This document shows, piece by piece, positions 8,948-17,433 of a DNA stretch of 64,000 bases. A model generated the notes under the pieces. That model ran no database searches. It was not told where the DNA came from and saw only the letters and a program-made list of their open reading frames with translations. A program made the position numbers and the translations under genes. Source of the stretch: Actinomyces sp. oral taxon 414 (GTDB lineage: Bacteria > Actinomycetota > Actinomycetes > Actinomycetales > Actinomycetaceae); assembly GCF_001278845.1 (NCBI RefSeq), contig NZ_CP012590.1:3472001-3536000 (forward strand), in the 5' to 3' direction. How positions within the stretch are numbered: position 1 is the stretch's first letter; each line of letters starts with the position of its first letter.

Positions 8948-9847
8948 TTGAGGCCTCGCGAACGGATGCTTCTCCACATGCGCTACAACGAGAAGCGGGA
9001 CGCCGTACTGCGTGCGCTGGCGAATGCGCACGGAGCGGCCAAGCAGCGGTTCCTCGTCCCCCTGGAGCACGACCGCCGCACCCTGGCCCGCATGGTGGCC
9101 GAGGGTGCGGTCACCCGCCACCCGCAGCACGTCATCGCCCTGCCGGGAACAGATCAACGCATCATCATCGCCCGGCGCCTGGGCGCCCTCATCACCTGCG
9201 CGCACGCGATGGACCGCTACGGAATCGCCCTTCAGAGGAGCTCCGACAGTCGGCTCCACCTCATCGTCCCCCGCGGCAGGCGCCTCGTCTACGGCATCGG
9301 ACACGCCGTCATCCACCATGTCGCCGACGTCCACGTCGATCCGCTCGGCTCGCCCTTCGCCGACCACGAGACCGCGATCCTCACCTTCATGCGTTGCGCA
9401 CCGGAGTTGGACGCGCTCATCGCTCTCGATTGCGCCCTCCGCGGCGGCATGGTCGTTCGCGACCAGCTTCTCGCCAGACTGCGGGGCCCGCGCAACAGCC
9501 CCATGCGTGAGCTGCTCGCCCGCGCCAACCCGAAAGCGAGATCCATCCTGGAGACCATTGCGCGCTACGAACTGGAGGAGGCGGGAGCCGTGCCGGATGT
9601 CGCCGTCGAGGTGCCGATCGGGGAGCTCGACCTCACCCTGGGGTTCCTCGCGATCGAGCCCGATGGCTACGCCTTCCACTCCTCCTTGGCCGACTGGACG
9701 CGGGACCACCACCGCGATCAGTGGCTCCTGCTGCACGGGATGATACCGCTTCATCTGACCGCCCAGCAGGTCCTGGCGCACCGGACGGTCGAAATCGTCC
9801 GTCCCATCGCTGAACAGCTCGGATGCTGGCCCGCCGACGCCAGGTGA
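8948..9847 (+). CDS. AbiEi-like / DUF559-type protein
   Basis: About 299 residues. The C-terminal part (LDLTLGFLAIEPDGYAFHSS, then DHHRDQWLLLHGMIPLHLTAQQV) follows the pattern of actinobacterial proteins with an N-terminal AbiEi-like winged helix and a C-terminal DUF559/Vsr-like endonuclease fold, often annotated as type IV toxin-antitoxin antitoxin. No adjacent AbiEii toxin gene is seen, so function is unknown. The start is uncertain: TTG at 8948, or ATG at 8966 or 8978; no clear ribosome-binding site decides. The gene sits alone between two direct copies of a 134-bp element, like a cassette. Confidence 0.65.
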   Translation: MRPRERMLLHMRYNEKRDAVLRALANAHGAAKQRFLVPLEHDRRTLARMVAEGAVTRHPQHVIALPGTDQRIIIARRLGALITCAHAMDRYGIALQRSSDSRLHLIVPRGRRLVYGIGHAVIHHVADVHVDPLGSPFADHETAILTFMRCAPELDALIALDCALRGGMVVRDQLLARLRGPRNSPMRELLARANPKARSILETIARYELEEAGAVPDVAVEVPIGELDLTLGFLAIEPDGYAFHSSLADWTRDHHRDQWLLLHGMIPLHLTAQQVLAHRTVEIVRPIAEQLGCWPADAR

Positions 9848-9932
9848 GGCTCCCGCGCACTCCTCGGCGGACTCGCCGGCTCCGGCGTTGACACGAAGAC
9901 CGACCGTTTCGAGGCTCCCGCGCACTCCTCGG
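9846..9932. repeat. 22-bp direct repeat after the AbiEi-like gene
   Basis: GAGGCTCCCGCGCACTCCTC followed by GG occurs at 9846-9867 and again at 9911-9932, a 65-bp step. The first copy includes the end of the stop codon of the preceding gene, the same arrangement seen after the response-regulator and AlbA_2 genes. Confidence 0.8.
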
Positions 9933-9957
9933 ACCCGATCCGGCCGGAGGCGGCGCT

Positions 9958-10090
9958 GAAAAAGGTGGCTCCCGCGTATCTTTCACGCCTCACCGCCGCC
10001 CCGACCCGCAGCAAAACGGCGGAATGACGCCACATCCCGCGCAAACGACACCACGACCGGCCCCCAATGATACGCAAGAGCCACCTTTTC
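9958..10090. repeat. 134-bp inverted-repeat element, copy B (MITE-like)
   Basis: The second copy of the element at 8674-8807, one base shorter. Its ends match each other almost perfectly: GAAAAAGGTGGCTCCCGCGT at the left against GAAAAGGTGGCTCTTGCGTA read from the right. With copy A it brackets the AbiEi-like gene in direct orientation, so recombination between copies would delete the gene. Confidence 0.7.
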
Positions 10091-10198
10091 CGACCGCCCG
10101 GCCGCCGCCCGACCGCCCCCGACCTGCGCTCACGGACCGCCCGGCAGGGGAGGAGCGCCGAGAGCCGCCCCCGCCCGCCCCGGCCGTAGGCTCCGGGC

Positions 10199-11212
10199 GT
10201 GACCGCGCCCGAACCCGCCACCTTTACACCCCCGCCCTCCGCCGCCTGCTCACCCCCGCGCCTCGCACTTCCCGCACCAGCCTCACCGGCCGCTGCCGCG
10301 CCCGCGCCCCTGGCCCGCCACCTGGCGGGCCCCCTCGACGACGCCTCCGCCCCCGTCCTGGTCCTGTCCCACGGCATCACCGACTCCGCGGCCTGCTGGG
10401 CGGAGGCCGTCGACCGCTGGAGCGCGGCCGGCTACCGGATCGTGGCCCTCGACGCCCGCGGGCACGGGGACTCCCCGCGCTGGGACGCCGAGGACCTCGC
10501 CAATCAGGCGACCGCGGGCGCCCGCCTGGCCGCGGACCTCGAGACGACCCTGGAGGACCTGCGCGTCCACGGCCTGCGCCCCTCCCCGCACGCTCCCGAC
10601 GCGGGTGCGCTGACCGCGCCGCTGGCCGTCGTCGGCCACTCCATGGGCGGGGTGACCGGCCTCGACGTCGCCGCCCGCCGCCCCGATCTGGTCGACGCCG
10701 CGATCGCGGAGGACCCGGCCTTCACGACGCCCGCCTGGAACCGGCTCCTGCGGCTGGGCGCCTTCCGCCAGGTCCGCGAGATGAAGTCCATCGCCGCCGA
10801 CCCGCGGGCGCGCTTCGAGAAGGAGACGCGCGAGAACCCGACCTGGTCGCACCGCGAGGTGCGCGCGAGCGTCGAGGCCGGCGCCGGTGTGGACCTGGGC
10901 TTCATCGCCCTGGGCTGCGTGGGCCCGCCGACGCCGTGGCAGGAGGTCGTCGACAACCTGGCCGTGCCCACGCTCATCGTCACCGGCACCGACCGGGTGG
11001 TGCTGCGCGGGGAGTACCTGACGAATATCACGCGCCGCGCCAATCCACGGATCTCCACGGCGGTCGTCGTGGGGGCGCCGCACTGCGTGCGCCGGACTCA
11101 TCCCGAGCGCTTCCACGCCGTGACCGACCCCTGGCTGCGCCTCCACCTCCCCCCCTTCCCTTCACCGAAACCGGCGGAAATGACACGCGAGACCGGCGGA
11201 TACTGCACATAA
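10199..11212 (+). CDS. Alpha/beta-fold hydrolase (paralogue)
   Basis: A 337-residue alpha/beta hydrolase. An Ala/Pro-rich N-terminus of about 40 residues precedes the fold. LSHGITDSA, DARGHGDSPRW, the nucleophile elbow GHSMGG, VTGTDRVV as the likely acid region and the histidine in GAPHCVRRT are in family order. It is the longer paralogue of the hydrolase at 5942-6778. The GTG start has TAGGCT 6 nt upstream (10187-10192), so a leaderless transcript is likely. The last 20 residues after LRLHLPP are low complexity. The substrate is unknown. Confidence 0.85.
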   Translation: MTAPEPATFTPPPSAACSPPRLALPAPASPAAAAPAPLARHLAGPLDDASAPVLVLSHGITDSAACWAEAVDRWSAAGYRIVALDARGHGDSPRWDAEDLANQATAGARLAADLETTLEDLRVHGLRPSPHAPDAGALTAPLAVVGHSMGGVTGLDVAARRPDLVDAAIAEDPAFTTPAWNRLLRLGAFRQVREMKSIAADPRARFEKETRENPTWSHREVRASVEAGAGVDLGFIALGCVGPPTPWQEVVDNLAVPTLIVTGTDRVVLRGEYLTNITRRANPRISTAVVVGAPHCVRRTHPERFHAVTDPWLRLHLPPFPSPKPAEMTRETGGYCT

Positions 11213-11221
11213 TGCCCACAG

Positions 11222-11242
11222 TTATCCACAGCCTGTGGATAA
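11222..11242. other. Inverted pair of perfect DnaA boxes
   Basis: TTATCCACA and its complement TGTGGATAA are separated by GCC, giving a 21-bp palindrome about 140 bp before mtnN. Both boxes match the consensus exactly. It could be a DnaA-titrating or DnaA-regulated site. Confidence 0.65.
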
Positions 11243-11258
11243 GAGGGCCGGTGCCAGA

Positions 11259-11318
11259 CCATGGCCCCGACGGAGCGAACCAGGGCCCCGACGGGGCGGA
11301 CCAGGGCCCCGACGGCGG
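11259..11318. repeat. 21-bp tandem repeat, three copies
   Basis: CCA(T/G)GGCCCCGACGG recurs at 11259, 11280 and 11301 with an exact 21-bp step between the DnaA-box pair and the mtnN promoter. No function is evident. Confidence 0.8.
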
Positions 11319-11382
11319 TTTCGGCTCCGCTACGACTACGGGCGCCGCCACCGCACCGGCCCGCCCGACCTAGGCTCGGCGC

Positions 11383-12279
11383 ATGAGCACCGCCGTCCGC
11401 ACGCCCCGGCCCGTGGCCGCCCTCGTCGTCGTCGCCATGGACGAGGAGGCCCGGCCCTTCCTCGACGCCCTCGCCCCGTTCGACGACGTCGATGAAGTCC
11501 TCCTCCTCGGGGCGGCGCGGGCCCGCAGCCTCGCCCTGCCCGGTGCGGCCGCGGTGGGCGGCGGCGCGCTCGCGGTGGACGGCGGCGCACCCGCGGCGAT
11601 CGGAGCGGATGCGGGGCCGGGCGGCGATTCGATTGGCGGATCACCCGCCGACCAACTCGTCCCCCGGGCCGGGCGGCGTCCCGCCGGGCCGCGCGAGCTC
11701 GTGCTCGTCCGCTCGGGCATCGGGCTCGTCGCGGCGGCGAGCGCGCTGGCCACGGCCCTGACCCGCCTGGCCCCCGCCGTCGTGCTCTCGGCGGGCACCA
11801 CCGGCGGGCTCGGACGCGAGGTGGCGGTGGGCGACGTGTGCGTCTCGACGACCCTGGCATACACCGACGCCGACGCCACCGCCTTCGGCTACGCCCACGG
11901 CCAGACGCCCGGCCAGCCCGCCGTCTTCGAGGCCGACGCCGCCGTGCTGGCGCGCGTGGAGGCGGTCGGTCCGGCGGCGCTGCGCGGGGCGACGGCGTCG
12001 TCCGCCGACGCCCGGATCCGCGCTGGTCAGATGCTGGCGGGCAACTCCTTCGTCACCGCCGCGAACGCGGGCCGGGTGCGCGAGCTCTTCCCGGGTGCGG
12101 TGAGCACGGACATGGAGTCGACGGCGCTGGCGCAGGTGGCGGCGAGTGCGGGGGTCCCCTTCGCCTCGGTGCGCGGCGTGTCCGACCTGTGCGGGCCGGA
12201 GGCGGGCCAGGACTTCCACATCGGCGCCGACGAGGCGGCGGCCCGCTCGGCCGCGGTCGTGCTGGCGGCGCTGGGGTGA
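11383..12279 (+). CDS. mtnN: 5'-methylthioadenosine/S-adenosylhomocysteine nucleosidase
   Basis: MtnN (Pfs) removes adenine from S-adenosylhomocysteine and methylthioadenosine, making the S-ribosylhomocysteine used by LuxS. VVVAMDEEARPF at the N-terminus, SAGTTGGLGREVAVGDV in the middle and STDMESTALAQVA near the C-terminus match the family, with the purine- and ribose-contacting glutamate in DMES. At 298 residues it is about 65 longer than usual; the excess is an Ala/Gly-rich insertion near residues 50-105. The ATG has TAGGCT 6 nt upstream (11371-11376) and no ribosome-binding site, which suggests leaderless expression. Confidence 0.9.
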   Translation: MSTAVRTPRPVAALVVVAMDEEARPFLDALAPFDDVDEVLLLGAARARSLALPGAAAVGGGALAVDGGAPAAIGADAGPGGDSIGGSPADQLVPRAGRRPAGPRELVLVRSGIGLVAAASALATALTRLAPAVVLSAGTTGGLGREVAVGDVCVSTTLAYTDADATAFGYAHGQTPGQPAVFEADAAVLARVEAVGPAALRGATASSADARIRAGQMLAGNSFVTAANAGRVRELFPGAVSTDMESTALAQVAASAGVPFASVRGVSDLCGPEAGQDFHIGADEAAARSAAVVLAALG

Positions 12280-12336
12280 GGCGGGCCGGGCGGGGCGATC
12301 GCTGCGCCGTCGGCCATTCTTGGTTAGGCTCGCCGT

Positions 12337-13479
12337 ATGGCTGCTGGACTGGAGCATCTCGTCGTGGAGGGGCTCGGACCGATTCGTCGCGTCGAATTGG
12401 ATCTGACAACGGATATCACCGTGCTCATCGGCGCCAACGGCTCCGGCAAGTCCAATCTTGTCAGCGCCCTCGAGCTGGTGGCGCGCATATGGGACGATTC
12501 CTTCCAGGACTACCTGTATAGGCGCGGAGGCATCAGCAATATTCTCTTCGAGGACAGCCGGGGGCGGGCGGAGCACATTCTCATCGAACTGCTTCCCGGT
12601 TTCGGTGAGGATGATCGTCGAAGCGGTTACGGCGTTGTCCTCGCTCCTGATCTCCTGGGGGACTCGGACCGGGCGAGAATTCAGGAACGGCACCTGTTCC
12701 AGCCCGGCCGGGATCGGAACGACATTCACCGGAGTATATTCAGACACGGGCTGCGCAGTTCCGTCCGCCAGATTGCGGACTCCGAGGAGGCGTGCGGGTA
12801 CGTCGAAAACCTCATCCCCATCCTGGAGGGTTGCCGGGTCTTCCATTTCGACGACGTCTCCGGCGACGCACCGACCAAGGGATGGTCGACGGTCGGCGAC
12901 GATCTTGCCCTGCGCTCAAATGCAGAGAATATCGCCGCTTATCTTCTGCGCGTCAGGGAGGAGCATTCCCTCCAGTATCAGCGAATCGTCGCCGCCATCC
13001 GCGCCGCCACGCCGTTCTTCGACGACTTCGTCCTGGAACCTTCATCGAATGAGCGGATCCGATTGCACTGGAGGCAGCGGGGGCTGGACCGCACCTTCCT
13101 GGCCCGGGAGGCGAGCGACGGCATGCTGCGTTTCATCTGCCTGGCGACCCTCCTGCTGGGACCGGACCGCCCCGCGACGATCATCCTCGACGAGCCCGAG
13201 CTCGGCCTGCACCCGATGGCAATCCACCTAATCGCCGAGATGGCCCGCACTGCGGGGCGAAGCGGACACAGGGTCATTCTCGCCACGCAGTCGGTGCCGT
13301 TGGTCTCCCATTTCGAATTGGGCGAAATCGTCGTCGTGGACAGGATCAACGGCGCCACGGCCGTACATCGTCCCGACGAGGATCTTCTCAAAGCCTTCCT
13401 GGACGACTACTCCACCGGAACCCTGTGGGAGATGAATCTTCTGGGTGGTCGTCCTTCTTACGCGGAGGCGGCATTATGA
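12337..13479 (+). CDS. AAA ATPase of the SMC/OLD-like type, candidate defence protein
   Basis: A 380-residue single-subunit ATPase. Walker A GANGSGKSN is at 32-40, an ABC/SMC-like signature SDGMLRF at about 260-266, Walker B TIILDEPELGLH at 281-292, and the switch residue in ILATQS at about 314-319. The layout fits the AAA_15/AAA_21 ATPases found with nuclease partners in OLD, Gabija and Septu-like systems. Its stop overlaps the next gene by ATGA, so the ATPase and the DUF4276 protein are made together. TTAGGCT ends 6 nt before the ATG, giving a leaderless promoter. Anti-phage function is inference from domain pairing. Confidence 0.85.
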   Translation: MAAGLEHLVVEGLGPIRRVELDLTTDITVLIGANGSGKSNLVSALELVARIWDDSFQDYLYRRGGISNILFEDSRGRAEHILIELLPGFGEDDRRSGYGVVLAPDLLGDSDRARIQERHLFQPGRDRNDIHRSIFRHGLRSSVRQIADSEEACGYVENLIPILEGCRVFHFDDVSGDAPTKGWSTVGDDLALRSNAENIAAYLLRVREEHSLQYQRIVAAIRAATPFFDDFVLEPSSNERIRLHWRQRGLDRTFLAREASDGMLRFICLATLLLGPDRPATIILDEPELGLHPMAIHLIAEMARTAGRSGHRVILATQSVPLVSHFELGEIVVVDRINGATAVHRPDEDLLKAFLDDYSTGTLWEMNLLGGRPSYAEAAL

Positions 13480-14126
13480 GGCAGGTCTGCCTACTCGTCG
13501 AGAGGCAGACCGAGGAGGCGATCGTTAACACTCTGATGACCGATGCGGCCGCAGCCCGTAGTATCTACCTCACTCCGATCATCGTGCACACCTCGTTGAC
13601 GCCGACGGGGGCTTCCCGGGGAGGCGGCTCCTGGAAGCACTACGACAGGCAGCTCAACGATCTGCTGTCACAGTCCCACTGGGATGCCATCGGCCTCATG
13701 GTCGACTATTACGGGTATCCCTCGGGAGCACCCGGCTTCGAATTACCTGAGGCGCCCGGCAATCAGCGTCAGCCGCAGATCGTCGAAGCTCTCAAAGGCC
13801 ACTACTCCGATCCACGATTCCATCCCCTTGTGGTTCTTCATGAGATCGAGTCGCTCGTCCTCGCCGCTATCGATGCAGGGGGCGGCCGTGATCTTCTGAG
13901 CGAGAAGACGATTGAACATCTCATCCGCCTCATGGCCGATGCCGGCGGCCCCGAGAACATCAACGGCGGTGAAAGGACAAGTCCTTCCAAACGGCTTCTC
14001 GCACTCGAGCCCGAATACGGGAAGACGAGCACCGGCATCTCAATCCTTCGAGAAGCCGGCCTTGCGGCAGTGCTCGACCGCTGCCCCGTGTTCGCCGCAT
14101 GGTGGCGCGGGCTCCTGGCCTGCTGA
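13476..14126 (+). CDS. DUF4276 (TOPRIM-like) protein, ATPase partner
   Basis: A 216-residue protein matching the DUF4276 pattern: a first strand ending in an acidic residue (CLLVERQTEE, E9), then GLMVDYYGYP (D77) and VLHEIESLVL (E123, E125). These acidic residues fit a TOPRIM-like nuclease site. Family knowledge links DUF4276 with AAA ATPases, as a split version of the ATPase-TOPRIM arrangement of OLD proteins. The ATG at 13476 overlaps the ATPase stop by 4 bp. Toxicity or nuclease activity has not been shown for this pair, and other roles are possible. Confidence 0.75.
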   Translation: MRQVCLLVERQTEEAIVNTLMTDAAAARSIYLTPIIVHTSLTPTGASRGGGSWKHYDRQLNDLLSQSHWDAIGLMVDYYGYPSGAPGFELPEAPGNQRQPQIVEALKGHYSDPRFHPLVVLHEIESLVLAAIDAGGGRDLLSEKTIEHLIRLMADAGGPENINGGERTSPSKRLLALEPEYGKTSTGISILREAGLAAVLDRCPVFAAWWRGLLAC

Positions 14127-14269
14127 GAGCCGCCCCGCCCAGCGCCACCCGCGCATGGACTCCGGTGAGGCAGAGGTCTGCCCGCCTGTTCGACCGGCAG
14201 ACTGCTCGACCGACCCGCCAAGTCCGGCCAGACGACTCCGTCTCATGGCTCCGCACACTCCTTTTGACA

Positions 14270-14311
14270 TACGTGGACTCTCACGTACATTTGTACGTGA
14301 GAGTCCACGTA
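14270..14311. promoter_or_regulatory. Perfect palindrome, 20-bp arms, probable operator
   Basis: TACGTGGACTCTCACGTACA is followed after TT by its exact reverse complement. Inside each arm a shorter match TACGTGRACT/TCACGTAC also repeats. It ends 14 bp before the ATG of the ATPase pseudogene, with GGAGG between, which favours an operator or attenuator over a terminator; no T-run follows. It is perfect although the gene behind it is broken. Confidence 0.65.
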
Positions 14312-14325
14312 CACCGGAGGCGGTC

Positions 14326-15454
14326 ATGGATCTGGACCCCATCGTTCCGCAGCCTGGCAACGATCGGGACCCGGCACACTTCGTCAGCCGCGTGGAGACC
14401 ACGACGCGGACCCGCGAGCGACTCAGGGTTGGGGCGAACCTGCTGCTCACCGACCCCAGGCGCATGGACAAGACCTTCTGGATGCGCACTTTCGCCGCCG
14501 CAGAACCATCGTTCCGTGCATATCTTATCGATTATCAAGGAGTCGGTACGGTCAAGGATTTTCTCACTAAAACCGCCGAGACTCTGACACAAGACAAAGG
14601 ACTCCCCGCAAGAGTCCGAGCACTGCTGTCGAAGATCTTCAACCACGTGGAATCATTTGGTGTCTCAGGGGCACTTACAATCACGATCGACCACCCTCCG
14701 GTATCGCCGCACCTCAGACGAAACCAATGCCAGAACCGTTCCTTTAGTCATGATGGACGAGGCCCCCATGGCTATTGACAACATCGCTCGACATGAGAAC
14801 AAGCAGGCGGCCAGAGAACTCCTTCAAACGCTACGCTCACTCAGGCAGGGGAGAATGAGGGTGAGATGGATTGTCACCGGTTCCATCGGATTCCACCATG
14901 TCTTGCACTCGATCGGGGCGACTAGTGGCGACCTCGCGGACCTCGAGCCGCTTCATCTTGGTCCAATGCCAGACGGAGAAGCACGCAAACTGGCTCAGCG
15001 TATCCTGATCGGCATAGACTAAATTCCGACAGACCCTATCGTCTCCGAGCTCATTTCTATTGGAGGAGACATACCATCGATTCTACAAAAAGTCGCGAGC
15101 ATTCTACGACAGCGCAAACGCGGAGTACTGAATCCGCAGGATGTCAGGGAGTGCTTTGAGGACATCATCGACGACAGGGACGAGTTCTTTTTTCTCAAGC
15201 ACTTGGGAGAGAGGATTGATCCGTACTACGGCACTCGTGCCGGCCTGGCTCGGAAGGTGCTCGGCGCAGCGGTTTCCATGAACCGAGATTGGATTAAAAT
15301 CACCGAATTTCTTCCGGATGAGGGCGTCGGTACCATTATCGACGATCTCTGCAGCGACCACTACTTGGAACACAGAGGACGCTCTATCCGTTGGTGGTAT
15401 CCGGCGTTCCAATATATCTGGGCACGCAGTCACGATCTTTGGGAACGTTCGTGA
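14326..15454 (+). pseudogene. ATP-binding protein (COG1672-like), frameshifted and stopped
   Basis: The first 110 or so residues (from MDLDPIVPQPG) contain LLLTDPRRMDKTFW, where related ATPases have G-PRRMGKT, so the P-loop glycine is lost. The frame then shifts near 14690-14720: Walker B-like VPLVMMDEAPMAIDN continues in another frame to a TAA at 15020-15022, after which the same frame resumes to 15454 (IPTDPIVSELI to HDLWERS). One frameshift and one in-frame stop make this a pseudogene of about 375 residues. GC is clearly lower than in the neighbours, which suggests acquired DNA. A perfect palindrome precedes it, and it would be coupled by GTGA to the next broken gene. Confidence 0.8.
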
Positions 15455-15570
15455 AAGCAATGTCTCGATTCACTCCTTCGATCATGCCGGCCGAACGCCT
15501 TGAGAGTCTCTTTGTAGTAGTCAGGCATCATATTCTTGACAACCTCATGGGCAGTGTCAAGGAGCTGGGT
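15451..15570 (+). pseudogene. N-terminal fragment of a second operon gene
   Basis: The GTG at 15451 overlaps the ATPase stop (GTGA) and opens a frame reading MPAERLESLFVVV, then HHILDNLMGSVKEL, which looks like real protein sequence. From about 15570 the composition changes to Gly/Arg-rich read-through, and an IS begins about 100 bp later, so only about 40 residues of the gene remain. I do not recognise the family. Confidence 0.5.
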
Positions 15571-15664
15571 ACAACGCCAGGTGGTGGCGGCGGGCGGAGC
15601 GGGGCGACTCGCCGAACCTCCCGCCGCGAGCGCCGCGAGGCTCTTCACGGCCCGAGGGGGCGGG

Positions 15665-16989
15665 CCAGGGGGTCGGCAAAGTCGGTTTAGGTGGTTGGTC
15701 GGGTGATCAGGTCGATGGCTCGTTCGGGGCGTGGGGCCATGGCTCTGGTGGTGGCGGCGATGGGGGCTCGGGGGCCGTGGAAGAGTCTGATGAGGCTGAT
15801 GGCGAGGTTGCGCAGGGCGGCCGAGACCAAAGGGTCCGTTGGCGGTGCGCAGCTGGTGGCGGTCCTCGCCCGTGACCACGTCTCGGATCCAGTGGAGGCG
15901 GTTCTCGATGGCCCAATGGTCCCGGGCCCAGGAGGCGACGGCCTCGGGCTGGGCCTGGTCCATGGGGAGGGAGCAGAACCGGGTGGACCACCTCGGTGGT
16001 CGTCGTCTTCTTCTTGGCCCTGCCGTTGCCGCCCGTGCTCCCGCGCTTCGCGGTGGTTGTGGTGCGTCTGATCCGCACCACCTGGGCGGCGCCGGACAAG
16101 TCGATCCACTCGGGGGCCTCGACGGCCTGGACGGTGCGCCGCACCCGCCTGCCGTGGCCGGTGTCGACGCTCGAGACGGCCGGGACGTCCTTCCAAGGGA
16201 GCTTCTTGAGCGTTTTGCGCAGGGTCTTCTGGTTCGCCTTGACCGTCAGGAGGTAGTGGGCGCCGCGGCTGCGGATCCACTCGGCCGTGCCGGTCTGGGT
16301 GTGCATGGCGTCTGCGGTGATCAGGGCCCCGTCCAGGTCCAGGGGGGCGAGCAGCTCGGGCAGGGCGGGGATCTCGTTGGACTCATCCGACACTCTGCGC
16401 TGCCCCACGACCACTCCGCTCGCCTGGTCCAGGGCCGCCAGGAGGTGGGGGGCCGGGTTGGAGCCGGTGCGGGCCCCGCGCATGGTCTCACCCGTCCACG
16501 GCGATCACCCTGCGGCCGGCGATGGTGCCGGTGCGGGTGAAGAACCAGGAGGTCAGGCGGGCGTCGAGGCCCGCGGGGTCCAGGTCCTTCAGCACCCGCC
16601 TGATCGTGGGCTCACTGGGCAGGGCCCGCCCCGCCTCCAGGCCCAGGGCCCCCAGGTCGGCCGGTTCCAGGTCGGCGGCGTGCTCCCATATCGCCGTCAG
16701 GCTCCGGCATCCCGCCAGTATCCCCGTCACGGCCAGGCACAGGATCGCGGGCAGGGTGTGGCGAACCCCGCGCCGGTCCCGCGGATCGGTCACGCCCTTC
16801 AGGACCTCCCTCAGGGGCTGGCGCGAGGGGGCGGTTGTGGTGGATGATGACATGGCGGCGCGACCCCCCGGCGGCGAGGATGACTAAAGACACCACCCAT
16901 CGTCCCGGCGGGGCCGCGCCGCACCCGCACCAACACGCCAGATCCCCCGGAGATCAGACAACCGGCCGTCGACTTTGCCGACCCCCTGG
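15665..16989 (-). mobile_element. ISAs1-family insertion sequence (decayed)
   Basis: CCAGGGGGTCGGCAAAGTCG at 15665 is repeated in inverted orientation at 16970-16989, giving an element of about 1.33 kb that encloses an ISAs1-type transposase on the minus strand. No clear target duplication is seen. It truncates the operon that starts at 14326. Confidence 0.7.
15687..16853 (-). pseudogene. ISAs1-family transposase, at least three frameshifts
   Basis: The N-terminus (from MSSSTTTAPSR) carries the typical DPRDRRGVRHTLPAILCLAV and PSEPTIRRVLKDLD. The expected AVDGKTMRGAR is split by a one-base gain at 16485-16495. The middle part has the catalytic context DGALITADAMHTQ and HYLLTVKANQKTL. A second shift near 15975 and a third near 15835 break the C-terminal half, which still reads as ARDHWAIENRLHWIRDVV and ALRNLAISLIRLFHG in other frames. 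The copy cannot make an intact transposase. Confidence 0.85.
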
Positions 16990-17081
16990 GTCGGGGCGAT
17001 GTTGCACATTCGACTGGGACTGACTGGCGGTGGACCGGCGGAATCATGCGGAAAACCCCCAATCGGCTCGCGAGGGCGGCC

Positions 17082-17433
17082 TCCAACGTGCAACACTCCC
17101 CGCACAGCCCGAAAAGAACCCGACCGTCCGGAAGCGCCCCCTGCCAAGAACCCCACCCGGGAAGGTTATTCTGGGGCGTCCGAGTGGGACTGGTGGGGCT
17201 CCTGGGGCAACCCGGGGCGGGGGGCTTGTCCAAATCTGCCACAAAGGCGCCCCGGGCCGGGATAGGTCGCGGAGGAAACCGCGGAACATCAACGATTCTT
17301 CTTGCGCACCCCGACTCGATCCGGGCCTTTGTGGCAGATTTAGACACGGACCGGGTCCGGACCGGGTCCGACTGGTCCCACGCGACCCGCGCACCCCATC
17401 TGTCTCAGGTTCCGCTTCTCGCCGCCCCTCCCG
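17082..17433 (+). repeat. 352-bp direct repeat, left copy (long target duplication)
   Basis: Nearly identical to 19133-19484 at an exact offset of 2051. It ends flush with the left end of the IS1634-type element. It contains an IS256-type end (from 17157) and one complete copy of the 118-bp MITE. Confidence 0.88.
17228..17345 (+). repeat. 118-bp MITE, copy 1
   Basis: Starts GTCCAAATCTGCCACAAAG and ends with its complement with one mismatch (CTTTGTGGCAGATTTAGAC). The 80-bp core is shared with the copies at 19279 and 32795. It has no coding capacity. Copies 1 and 2 come from one ancestral insertion, duplicated with the 352-bp repeat. Confidence 0.85.

Noticed and set aside
15574..15664. Continuation of the truncated gene at 15451 through the Gly/Arg-rich stretch
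   Set aside because: The composition changes sharply at about 15570 and no protein pattern continues. The stretch may belong to mobile DNA rather than the gene.
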